In this document: positions 1 to 7,459 of the stretch, one piece after another
Position numbering within the stretch: the stretch's first letter is position 1
Layout: every line of letters starts with the position of its first letter
From: RCC1774 sp050330855
GTDB lineage: Bacteria; Cyanobacteriota; Cyanobacteriia; Thermosynechococcales; Thermosynechococcaceae
Direction of reading: 5' to 3'
Length of the DNA stretch: 64,000 bases
Assembly (NCBI GenBank): GCA_050330855.1
Contig: JBHJNL010000127.1
Coordinates: forward strand, 1 to 64,000
Made by a program: the position numbers and the translations under genes
Notes under the pieces: generated by a model
What the model saw: only the letters and a program-made list of their open reading frames with translations
Told to the model about the DNA's origin: nothing
Database searches by the model: none

Positions 1-1
1 C

Positions 2-151
2 GTCATTGGAGTAGATGAACTCATTGCGGTACCTTTCATTGCCGATCTGGAATTAGATCAACCGATGTTTCTCGCTAATTCAGTGCTTTGGTATCGGCTT
101 GTGAGAAATCCAGGTTTACTAGTTCTGCGCTACTCATGGAATTTATTTTAG
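2..151 (+). CDS. 3' end of an unidentified gene (partial)
   Basis: An open frame enters from the left edge and stops at TAG 149-151, giving 49 C-terminal residues that include VPFIADLELDQPMFLANS and end in RYSWNLF. The composition looks protein-like, but I do not recognise the family and there is no start in the window. It lies on the same strand as the contractile injection genes and could belong to that cluster or to an unrelated neighbour. The 212 bases between this stop and the next small gene hold no clear gene. Confidence 0.4.
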   Translation, partial: VIGVDELIAVPFIADLELDQPMFLANSVLWYRLVRNPGLLVLRYSWNLF

Positions 152-363
152 CCAAGCTCAGAGCCTGCAATCCTATATTTTTCGTAAACCCCTGGGACGA
201 TTACGTGAAAGGCTAAGTCAGAGGCTCTTATCTCTTATAGTAGTTTTCAGAACTGCTTTAATCTTAGGCTTATACCTAGGTCTAATGCATTGATTGACGT
301 GAAATCATATGCTTGTGTTGTCGAGGAAAACACCTAGAAATCTCTCAACAGCAGGTAGTAACT

Positions 364-543
364 ATGGATTTTATCGAGCGTTTTTTTCAAAGAGTTTTTG
401 GCAGTATGCTGTCTCGAATTCGATACAGCTTTACTTCATCTATTGAGCGCCAAGTTAGAACATCAGTTGAGCAGCAATACGATCGTGCGGTCTCATCGAA
501 GGGCAAAAAATCAAATGGTCTTCAAGGCTCAGAGTCTGACTGA
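364..543 (+). CDS. small hypothetical protein (59 aa)
   Basis: Short protein starting MDFIERFFQRVFGSMLSRI. I prefer the ATG at 364 over an upstream start at 313 because the extra residues look non-coding and a weak AGGTA lies just before 364. The first 25 residues alternate aromatic and basic residues and could form an amphipathic membrane-associating helix. The C-terminal half is charged and probably disordered. It precedes the first tail-end gene by 132 bases on the same strand, so it may be the first gene of the injection-system operon. No family is recognised. Confidence 0.45.
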   Translation: MDFIERFFQRVFGSMLSRIRYSFTSSIERQVRTSVEQQYDRAVSSKGKKSNGLQGSESD

Positions 544-675
544 ACGGTCAATATATACTTTTTGAATTACTGATGCAAGAGTTAGAAGATAGCCGTTTAC
601 TTCAACCGAAAGTCTAATTTATTTCAAGAGACTTACCTTTATCTTGATGATATCAAAGCACATTAGTACCTCCAC

Positions 676-1521
676 ATGCTGAACTCCCTTCTTCAAACTC
701 TCGCAGAAATTTTAGCCACTGGTACTGCCCTTGCTAGTACTGAGCAGATTGACTTTAGTCATCCTTCGATGTTTCTACGAGAGGCCGGTAGAGGGTCATC
801 ATTGAATCTCCATCTGTATGATGTGCGCGCCAGTCGGCAAATGCCTTCAATGGGGCGTCAGGTAGAACGCCATTATGAGGGCGGACGACCAGTTGCCCGC
901 ATTCAACGGGGAGCCAGTTGGTTTGATGTTTCTATTCTGCTAACGGTTCGCGATCAGACAGTACTCGGTGAACACCGCTTGTTTTCTGAAGCCCTGTCTT
1001 TATTGATGCGCCATCCTAGTTTGCGAGAGGAATTTCTGGCATCAGATCTCCAAGGCTATGGTGACTTGCCAATATCTCTGTCACGCGATCCACCGATAGA
1101 TATTGGGAGTTTATGGAGTTCTCTGTCTGCTCCTATCCGCCCTGCGATTTATCTAACGGTTACGGTTCCGTTTAACCCTTGGAAGAAGACTACTGTTCCT
1201 CTGGTCGTCGAACGACACTTGGGAGAGAGCAGTCGGTTCCCAGGTTCTATGGGCGAAGAATTAGCGGCGCGGCAGGTTGCGATCGCAGGTCTTGTCAAAA
1301 ATGAACTCACAAGGAGGCCTATTAAGAAAGTGAAAGTCATGCTCGAAGGCACAGAGAAGGCCGTCACCACTGATCTAGAGGGACTATTCTTCTTTGAAAA
1401 TCTGAGAGCTGGCAGCTACATTTTGCAGTTAAAGCGCTTTGGCTATCAGACGCAAAACTGCAATGTTTTAGTCGATCAGAAAATTGATACCCCAAAAGAA
1501 ATTTTTCTGATGCCTTCTTAA
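676..1521 (+). CDS. CIS tail-end protein: DUF4255 (Pvc16-type) plus carboxypeptidase-regulatory-like domain
   Basis: 281 aa. Residues 1-185 match the Pvc16 N-terminal/DUF4255 pattern: a helical start, then SSLNLHLYDVRASRQMPS, then RGASWFDVSILLTVRD, and an LFSEALSLLMRHPSL helix. Family knowledge places such proteins at the distal end of the tail as cap/terminator. Residues about 205-281 form a carboxypeptidase-regulatory-like beta domain (AIAGLVKNELTRRPIKKVKV, then TTDLEGLFFFENLRAGSY), an unusual surface-exposed addition. It starts at ATG 676 after a short gap and is followed 54 bases later by the sheath gene. A second DUF4255 protein lies at 5087, so the two may have different roles. Confidence 0.8.
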   Translation: MLNSLLQTLAEILATGTALASTEQIDFSHPSMFLREAGRGSSLNLHLYDVRASRQMPSMGRQVERHYEGGRPVARIQRGASWFDVSILLTVRDQTVLGEHRLFSEALSLLMRHPSLREEFLASDLQGYGDLPISLSRDPPIDIGSLWSSLSAPIRPAIYLTVTVPFNPWKKTTVPLVVERHLGESSRFPGSMGEELAARQVAIAGLVKNELTRRPIKKVKVMLEGTEKAVTTDLEGLFFFENLRAGSYILQLKRFGYQTQNCNVLVDQKIDTPKEIFLMPS

Positions 1522-1575
1522 CACTCTCATTGAGACTTCCAGACTTTTTCATCACAGTAAATACGGAGTAAATTC

Positions 1576-3291
1576 ATGGCTAGATTAGATTATTCGGCTC
1601 CCGGCGTATACGTAGAAGAGGTAGACAGAGGCAGTCGCCCCATTGACGGCGTTAGTACCTCGGTCGCAGGCTTTATCGGCTTTACCGAAGATATTCGAGA
1701 TGGCGCTGAACTCTTTAAGCCCATCCTGATCACAACTTGGACGCAATACCTGCGCCACTTTGCAAAACCTAACTCAGATGGGTATACCGATTTTGATGCC
1801 TATCTCCCCTTTTCAGTTCGAGGGTACTTCCTTAATGGTGGTGGCCGATGCTGGGTAACCAGTATTGGGACTCAACTGCCAGGGATGAAACAAGTTGACG
1901 TGCAGGAAGAGACACCGGCCTTAGAAATTCCTCGACGCGGCAACCGCCCCAGCTTAAAGCTGAATCTACTGCCCCAGCAATCTGAAGAGGGTTCTGTCAA
2001 CGTTGAAATTATCAATGGCTTTCCTCGAGCGCTGCCGCCTGGGAACGATTTAGACGAGTTAAGCATTGAAGAGGATGGGACAACCGGACGAAGCTCACAG
2101 CCTCCGACCGCAAATGATACTGGAGAATTCTTTGATATCAGAATCTCTCGGAATGGCGAGATATTAGAGCAGTTTGAACACCTAAGCATGGACCCTGAGC
2201 CTCAAGCTGCGACCTATGTCGTCGAGGCATTGAGAGACTCTCAATATGTTGCTATTGACGATATTGCTCAACCAGGGCAACCCCTGGCGCGCCGTCCCTT
2301 AAATGGTGAGTATGAAGTCCAGGCTCCAGTTGCAAATACAACACCAGAAAAGTTCACTCAAAAAGTGGAAGGGGTGCGGGATGATCGCACCGGGGTACGC
2401 GGTATCTTTGAAATCGATGAGATTACAATGCTGGCCTTCCCTGACTTGATGCGTGCCTATGAGGTCGGCCTCATTGATCTCGATCAGGTTCACGGCGTCA
2501 TGGAGACAATGGTGAGCTTATCGGAAGGATCCAGTGATGGAGATATTCCGGGTGGCTCTAATCGGATGGTGCTTCTTGATCCTCCTCCCGATCAGACCCG
2601 TCCCCAGGATGTGGTCAATTGGTTGGAGGCCTTTGGCCGCCGGTCTATGTTCTCGGCCATGTACTATCCCTGGATCAAAGTTCCTAACCCTCGTAAAGCA
2701 GGGCGACCCATTCTTGTCCCACCTAGCGGACACATGATGGGGGTTTGGGGACGCACAGATGAGTCCCGTGGTGTTCATAAAGCGCCAGCGAATGAGGTGC
2801 CTAGAGGCGTAACGGGGCTTGCCTATGACGTTAACTTTCGTGAGCAGGAACTCCTGAACCCCTTGGGCATTAACTGCATTCGTAAGTTTCCTAATCGCGG
2901 TATTCGTATCTGGGGTGCTCGAACCCTGGTTGAACCCGACAAAACTGAGTGGCGCTACATTAGCGTTCGACGTTTGATTAGCTACATTGAGCGCTCTATT
3001 GAAATGGGGACTCAGTGGGCGGTGTTCGAGCCGAACGATGAGAGGCTATGGAGCAAGGTTCGGTATGTCGTCAGTAGCTTTTTAGAGCGAATCTGGCGAG
3101 AGGGCGCTCTAGTGGGGAAAGTACCTCAGCAAGCTTTCTTCGTGAAATGCGATGAAGAGATCAATACGCCTGAAACAATGGCGCTGGGCCGTTTATATGT
3201 TGAAATCGGTGTCAGTCCAGTCCGACCGGCTGAATTTGTAGTCTTCCGAATCAGTCAAATGAATTTCCAAGAGGATCAAATGGATGCTTAA
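1576..3291 (+). CDS. contractile tail sheath protein
   Basis: 571 aa. The N-terminus YSAPGVYVEEVDRGSRPIDG and the following TSVAGFIGFTE are the hallmark of phage-tail/CIS sheath subunits. The C-terminal half carries the conserved sheath core: NRGIRIWGARTL, then ISVRRLISYIERSIEMGTQW and a terminal EIGVSPVRPAEFVVFRISQ strand. In the assembled particle these subunits surround the tube and contract to drive it forward. The insert at about residues 100-290 is variable, low in conserved motifs and probably exposed on the outside. RBS ACGGAG lies just upstream of ATG 1576. The tube genes follow directly. No second sheath gene is seen in the window. Confidence 0.95.
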   Translation: MARLDYSAPGVYVEEVDRGSRPIDGVSTSVAGFIGFTEDIRDGAELFKPILITTWTQYLRHFAKPNSDGYTDFDAYLPFSVRGYFLNGGGRCWVTSIGTQLPGMKQVDVQEETPALEIPRRGNRPSLKLNLLPQQSEEGSVNVEIINGFPRALPPGNDLDELSIEEDGTTGRSSQPPTANDTGEFFDIRISRNGEILEQFEHLSMDPEPQAATYVVEALRDSQYVAIDDIAQPGQPLARRPLNGEYEVQAPVANTTPEKFTQKVEGVRDDRTGVRGIFEIDEITMLAFPDLMRAYEVGLIDLDQVHGVMETMVSLSEGSSDGDIPGGSNRMVLLDPPPDQTRPQDVVNWLEAFGRRSMFSAMYYPWIKVPNPRKAGRPILVPPSGHMMGVWGRTDESRGVHKAPANEVPRGVTGLAYDVNFREQELLNPLGINCIRKFPNRGIRIWGARTLVEPDKTEWRYISVRRLISYIERSIEMGTQWAVFEPNDERLWSKVRYVVSSFLERIWREGALVGKVPQQAFFVKCDEEINTPETMALGRLYVEIGVSPVRPAEFVVFRISQMNFQEDQMDA

Positions 3292-3343
3292 TGCATTGAT
3301 TCAAGTTGGTTCTGATCACAAATCATAAACTAGGAGACATATT

Positions 3344-3793
3344 ATGCCAGCTACAGAAAAATTAGTAACGAGCTTCGGGGTCGATCTCGGCTCAGGTGGT
3401 GACTTCCCGATTCTAGGAGTTCGAGGCTTGAAAACTCAAGTGGCAACATCTAGCCATAATACAGGCAATACCTTAGATGGCAGTTTTGGGAATAATCCAG
3501 TCCCAGGTCCACGTAAACCTGAGAATGTCACGATTGAATTTGCTTTGACTGACAGTAGAGAAGTCTTTAAATGGTTTGACACCGTCAATCCGAAAGGTGG
3601 GAAAGGTCGCCAGTATGACGTTAAAGATATGACGGTCTATGGCTATGACGAAGATATGGAACCCCTGATGGAGATCAAGCTAGTGGGGGCTTACCCCATT
3701 CGCTGGAAACTGGCGTCAGTGGGTGCTGCTGAAGATGGTCTTCTCAAAGAAGAAGTGGAGTTTGTCATCACAAATATCGAGAAGGTGAAGTAA
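3344..3793 (+). CDS. CIS inner tube protein 1 (T4 gp19/Hcp-like)
   Basis: 149 aa, the usual size of a CIS tube subunit. It has SFGVDLGSGGDFPILGVRGL near the N-terminus, the central VFKWFDTVNPKGGKGRQYDV segment and the C-terminal strand AYPIRWKLASVGA, a pattern shared by phage_T4_gp19-type tube proteins. RBS AGGAGA lies 8 bases before ATG 3344. It sits immediately after the sheath, the standard order. As the first tube gene it is the best candidate for the main tube subunit; the 3930 and 4489 paralogues may be the layers next to the baseplate. Confidence 0.9.
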   Translation: MPATEKLVTSFGVDLGSGGDFPILGVRGLKTQVATSSHNTGNTLDGSFGNNPVPGPRKPENVTIEFALTDSREVFKWFDTVNPKGGKGRQYDVKDMTVYGYDEDMEPLMEIKLVGAYPIRWKLASVGAAEDGLLKEEVEFVITNIEKVK

Positions 3794-3799
3794 TTTAGC

Positions 3800-3842
3800 G
3801 TGGAGCATAAATCTAGAAATAAAAACTAAGCTTATGCTTCAC
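3800..3842 (+). other. intergenic hairpin between tube genes 1 and 2
   Basis: GTGGAGCATAA (3800-3810) can pair with TTATGCTTCAC (3832-3842), 11 pairs with one G-U, around a 21-base loop. No T-run follows, so it is not a typical terminator. It begins 7 bases after the tube 1 stop and could stabilise the upstream sheath-tube mRNA so that tube 1 is made in excess. This role is inference from position. Confidence 0.5.
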
Positions 3843-3929
3843 AATACCAGTCCAATAAATCTCATTCTGTCAAGAACAAAAATAGGCTGATCTAGAACTT
3901 TTCTAAATCTATACACTAGGAGAAAAATA

Positions 3930-4391
3930 ATGCCACGAACAGTAAGAGCAATTGCCTACGCCTCTTCCTATGAGCTTGAAATTCCTGGAGAGACTGAGAA
4001 TATACCAATCTCAGGCATTGAAGAGGTATCGGCCTACGTAGAAACGTCTAAACATAACATCGGGAACAAGGCAAAGGAACAACTTAACAAGCCGGTATCT
4101 GGCCCCCGCCAACCTGGAGATGCTGTTTTCACCGCGCCCGTAACGACGCAGAACAAGCTATATGAATGGTACAACAAAGTCAATCCTGTGGGTGGCGTAG
4201 GGCGTGATCTATCAGGCAACTTGAAGCCTCCTTCACTCATCATCAAAGGCGCAGATGAGGATCAGATTCTACAGATCGAGATGGATGATGCATTTCCCTT
4301 TTCGGTTGAATGGACAGATTTAGATTCTTCTTCTGCAGAGATTACGGGAGAAAAAATCACAATAAAATGCACAGACATTGACTGCATGTAA
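3930..4391 (+). CDS. CIS tube protein 2 (T4 gp19-like)
   Basis: 153 aa. It shares with tube 1 the pattern ISGIEEVSAYVETSKHNIGN, then KLYEWYNKVNPVGGVGRD, then DAFPFSVEWTDLDSSSAEIT. Divergent tube paralogues in CIS clusters usually form the first rings above the spike and adapt tube to hub. The start at ATG 3930 follows AGGAGA by 8 bases. The 136-base gap upstream holds the hairpin at 3800-3842. The C-terminus CTDIDCM has two cysteines, which the paralogues lack. Confidence 0.85.
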   Translation: MPRTVRAIAYASSYELEIPGETENIPISGIEEVSAYVETSKHNIGNKAKEQLNKPVSGPRQPGDAVFTAPVTTQNKLYEWYNKVNPVGGVGRDLSGNLKPPSLIIKGADEDQILQIEMDDAFPFSVEWTDLDSSSAEITGEKITIKCTDIDCM

Positions 4392-4488
4392 TTCTGATCA
4401 ACCTCATTTTTGACAACTTGAGAAGGTGTTTGCAAACATCTTCTCAAGCTCAATGTATTGGCTTTCAAATTCACCGGAGAATGACCAT

Positions 4489-5046
4489 ATGGGCATCAAG
4501 CAAAGAGCACAAAGCATGTACCAGGATCCAGATCCGATCTCTAATTCTAGGTTTGGTGTGGAGCTTGAGTTAGATGGTGCGAACGGAACGGATGGCTACT
4601 TCATGGAATGTCTGGGTATCAACCATACCCAAGATGTCGTTGAATTCTGTGAGGTTACACCCAACAAATGGGGACAGAAAGCAGATAAGGGCCAAGTGGT
4701 CAGAACAAAGCTTCCTGGCAATGTCAGGAGTGGCAACATTACACTCCGTCGAGGCTTAATCAAGTCCATGGTTATATGGGACTGGCTTGAGGATGTAGAG
4801 GGAGGGAAATGGGCTGATAAGCGAAAAAGCTTTACTCTAAATTTTTATAACAGCGATAGCACGCGGGTTGTTGAATTAAAGTTTGAACGTGCTTGGCCCA
4901 CCGGTTACAAGCTGGGCGACACTAGTGCCCATGACTCAGAGATTGCAATTGAAGAGCTTGAAATTGCGTTTGAAGGATTTAAGCGGATCGAGGCGGGTGG
5001 CCTAGGAGATAAAGCAATGGGTGCAGGAAGCAGATTTATGAATTAA
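4489..5046 (+). CDS. CIS tube protein 3 (T4 gp19-like)
   Basis: 185 aa from the ATG at 4489, chosen because GGAGA lies 8 bases upstream; an in-frame ATG at 4426 has no ribosome site. It keeps the gp19 pattern: SRFGVELELDGANGTDGYFM, then GLIKSMVIWDWLEDVEGGKW, then RAWPTGYKLGD and IAIEELEIAFEGFKRI. It is longer than tubes 1 and 2 at both ends, with an N-terminal MGIKQRAQSMYQDPDP extension. It probably forms a ring near the baseplate or the distal end. Three consecutive tube-type genes are seen here. Confidence 0.82.
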   Translation: MGIKQRAQSMYQDPDPISNSRFGVELELDGANGTDGYFMECLGINHTQDVVEFCEVTPNKWGQKADKGQVVRTKLPGNVRSGNITLRRGLIKSMVIWDWLEDVEGGKWADKRKSFTLNFYNSDSTRVVELKFERAWPTGYKLGDTSAHDSEIAIEELEIAFEGFKRIEAGGLGDKAMGAGSRFMN

Positions 5047-5086
5047 AGAAATATTGGGATAATGTATACCTCATGATGAGGCTTTT

Positions 5087-6619
5087 ATGAATAGTGGACT
5101 TGCGATCGCATCTATAACCGCGGTCTTAAAAAATCTATTAGAAGACGGCCTGGTGCAGAATACAGCGCTGTCTAGCATGGGCAATATATTAGTGACGACG
5201 CTGCCCCCCGATCAGATCTCGGTGGGCGTCGATGGTCAACCTCAGCTCAATCTGTTTTTGTATCAGGTTTCGCAAAATCGGAATGCAGACTGGATCGGGC
5301 AAAATAGCCAACAGACAAACTCAGGACATTTTCCCCATTCTGCTCAGGCCAGTATAGGTAGTGAAACATCTCAGCTCGCCATCAACCTTCACTATTTAAT
5401 TACCGTTTACGGGACTCAAGACTTTCAAACAGAGATGCTGCTGGGGTGCGTCATGCAGCTCATGCATCAAAGCCCCGTCCTCTCAAATGATGCGATTCGC
5501 AATTCACTGAAGCATGCTGCATCCATGAACCGCGCCGGACCGTTTGCCCAAGCGGTAGCCTCCAACTCATTTGATGCCTTGATTAACCAACTCGGTCAGG
5601 TACAAATCGCGCCAGATCTGTTTGATACAGAGCAGATGTCTAGACTGTGGTCCCTGCTGCAAGGCTCATACCGCCCCTCTGTTACCTATGAGGTTTCAAT
5701 GATTTCAATCTCATCGGAGCAGCCTTCTAGCATTGCGGTCACTAACGCTGAGGGACCGGCATTGGATGATAGGGAACGCCCGGTGATTGAAAAAGTGATG
5801 GCTTCACCGGCAACAAATGGTGCGATTATACCGGGTTGCGATCTGATTCTCTATGGCAAACATTTAGATGGCGATATTACCAAAGTTCGATTAAACGAAG
5901 ACGAGCTAACTCCCACTATTGTTGAAGATATAAGGCTTTTAGTGAAATTGCCACCCACACTACAGGCTGGGGTGCATCAGATCCAGGTGATTCATAAAGA
6001 GGTTACTAATCCTCTATCTGAAAGTGGAATGACCTCAAGCAGGCTCTCTTTCAAATTACATCCCCAAATAAAAGCTTCTGCTAAGACATCAAACAGTAAT
6101 GGTCAAGAGCAGACTGAAGGAACAACTGTAATGGTTCGATTTAATCCAAAAATTGCAGAGGCGCAGCAGGTTGTCCTCAAATTCATGGCAGCAGATGAGT
6201 ACTCAGATCAGGTTTTTACCGTCAGTGCTCCCCCTAGAGACTCAGAAACTGATGCTGTTGAAGTTGTAGTCAATGATATTCCATCAGGGCTATATCTAGT
6301 GCAGGCTCAAGTGGATGGTGCTGACAGTTTCTTAGACCTCAATCAGAGGGATCATCGAGTCATGATTCAAACTCAAACTTTAGCTTCTAGCAGTGGGGAT
6401 GAAGAAATGAGTGAAACGGAATATCAGGATACTGCACTAATAGAAGGTAACTCTGAGACTGAGGAAACAGCATTAGAAGCGCAGCCTAAAAATGAAAACT
6501 CCGAGATTGAAGACCATCACGAAGATTCCGTGAAAGATAGTAATACTGAGACTGAATCAGTAGATGTCACAATGAGTAGGGTTGGTAATTTAGACAATAA
6601 AGTTGAAACAAAAGTATAG
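5087..6619 (+). CDS. second CIS tail-end protein: DUF4255 N-domain, IPT/TIG-like beta domains, acidic tail
   Basis: 510 aa. Residues 1-210 form a second DUF4255/Pvc16-type domain (LAIASITAVLKNLLEDGLV, QPQLNLFLYQVSQNRNADW, SQLAINLHYLITVYGTQDFQ, MSRLWSLLQGSYRPSVTYEV). Residues about 225-330 resemble an IPT/TIG immunoglobulin-like fold (PGCDLILYGKHLDGDITKVR), followed by another beta segment. The last 80 residues are Glu/Asp/Ser/Thr-rich and probably disordered. Compared with the protein at 676, the accessory domains differ completely, so one may cap the tail and the other act at another site. Family knowledge supports tail-end placement; the specific role is inferred. Confidence 0.8.
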   Translation: MNSGLAIASITAVLKNLLEDGLVQNTALSSMGNILVTTLPPDQISVGVDGQPQLNLFLYQVSQNRNADWIGQNSQQTNSGHFPHSAQASIGSETSQLAINLHYLITVYGTQDFQTEMLLGCVMQLMHQSPVLSNDAIRNSLKHAASMNRAGPFAQAVASNSFDALINQLGQVQIAPDLFDTEQMSRLWSLLQGSYRPSVTYEVSMISISSEQPSSIAVTNAEGPALDDRERPVIEKVMASPATNGAIIPGCDLILYGKHLDGDITKVRLNEDELTPTIVEDIRLLVKLPPTLQAGVHQIQVIHKEVTNPLSESGMTSSRLSFKLHPQIKASAKTSNSNGQEQTEGTTVMVRFNPKIAEAQQVVLKFMAADEYSDQVFTVSAPPRDSETDAVEVVVNDIPSGLYLVQAQVDGADSFLDLNQRDHRVMIQTQTLASSSGDEEMSETEYQDTALIEGNSETEETALEAQPKNENSEIEDHHEDSVKDSNTETESVDVTMSRVGNLDNKVETKV

Positions 6620-6642
6620 TACTCTCTACTATGTTTACAACT

Positions 6643-6666
6643 ATTCTGAATATAGAGATTCAGAAT
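6643..6666 (+). other. AT-rich hairpin between tail-end gene and nuclease gene
   Basis: ATTCTGAAT (6643-6651) and ATTCAGAAT (6658-6666) form a perfect 9-bp stem with a 6-base loop, followed by AATTTATAA. It lies 23 bases after the stop of the DUF4255-TIG gene and 40 bases before the candidate nuclease. It may be a weak terminator or processing site separating structural from cargo expression. Confidence 0.45.
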
Positions 6667-6706
6667 AATTTATAACTACCTATTAAGAACCTAACGAGGA
6701 ACCGTT

Positions 6707-7189
6707 ATGAATGAGCATGAAACCCGCGCTAAGACGGCTAAGACGCGCGCAGATGCAGCGCGCGCAGGTCATAATGCAGCAGATATAGTGGTAGGTTCTC
6801 GCGCTTCTTATCCACCCGATCGATGGGGTGAAGCACCTCATGCAGCACGCAATCAAAAGGACAAATCTGGCGGAAAGAAAAGTGCAGTTAAGTGTCATTC
6901 TGGTCATGGTGTTTTAACGACTATGACAATCTATTTCACTGGGGACTCGATGAAGGATATTGCGGACCTTGTTGCGAAAACGGGTCGGGGTGGACCTGGC
7001 AGTGGGGAGACCTGGCACCACGGTGACCGTGGAGAGAACGGCTACGGCCCCGTTTACTTAATGCAGACTACTGAACATGCTCGAATTTCTCATATGCAAG
7101 GAAGTGCCCAGGCAAGAGTTTATCAACATGGGGGCAATCCTGATAATCAGGCAAAACTGTGCATTCCACACCACCCATATGCCTCGTGA
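6707..7189 (+). CDS. candidate WHH/HNH-type nuclease, possible CIS effector
   Basis: 160 aa. The C-terminal half has the layout of HNH/Endo VII nucleases with a WHH motif: W103-H104-H105, then GPVYLMQTTEHARISH with E123-H124 and H129, and H141 in a final YQHGG. In this superfamily the first His pair activates water and the later His residues bind metal. The N-terminal 30 residues are Arg/Ala/Lys-rich and look disordered, like a packaging tail. RBS GAGGAA precedes ATG 6707. No signal peptide is visible. It lies between a tail-end gene and the AAA+ ATPase, a position where CIS cargo can occur. No immunity gene is evident beside it. It could instead be a structural protein; the fold call rests on motifs alone. 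Confidence 0.55.
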   Translation: MNEHETRAKTAKTRADAARAGHNAADIVVGSRASYPPDRWGEAPHAARNQKDKSGGKKSAVKCHSGHGVLTTMTIYFTGDSMKDIADLVAKTGRGGPGSGETWHHGDRGENGYGPVYLMQTTEHARISHMQGSAQARVYQHGGNPDNQAKLCIPHHPYAS

Positions 7190-7378
7190 ACGAATGAGTC
7201 AAGCGAGCCTTAATTGGATAGTGAGTAATTATAGGCAGTAGTCAATCAGTCTGCCGCACTAGTTCTCAAAGCTAGAGTGATCTTAGATATATAGCGGATT
7301 TCAGATCTATGGAGTACAGCATGAGACATGCCAGCTATAGCTTACAGGGATTATACTGCTCTCTGCAATTATGAAATT

Positions 7379-7387
7379 TGCTATAAT
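7379..7387 (+). promoter_or_regulatory. extended -10 promoter candidate for the AAA+ ATPase gene
   Basis: TGCTATAAT is a perfect extended -10 (TGn plus TATAAT), without a good -35 at the usual distance. It would start a leader of about 65 bases before ATG 7460. The 270-base gap upstream holds no open frame longer than about 15 codons, which supports an independent transcription start here. Confidence 0.4.
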
Positions 7388-7459
7388 AATCAGGATCTTT
7401 ATATAAAAAAATTCTTCTAATAATTCTCAGTTATTGCGCTAATTTTTAGGGACGTTCAT

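Noticed and set aside
7190..7459. short frames between nuclease and AAA+ gene
   Set aside because: The longest from an ATG is about 15 codons; only the extended -10 is retained.
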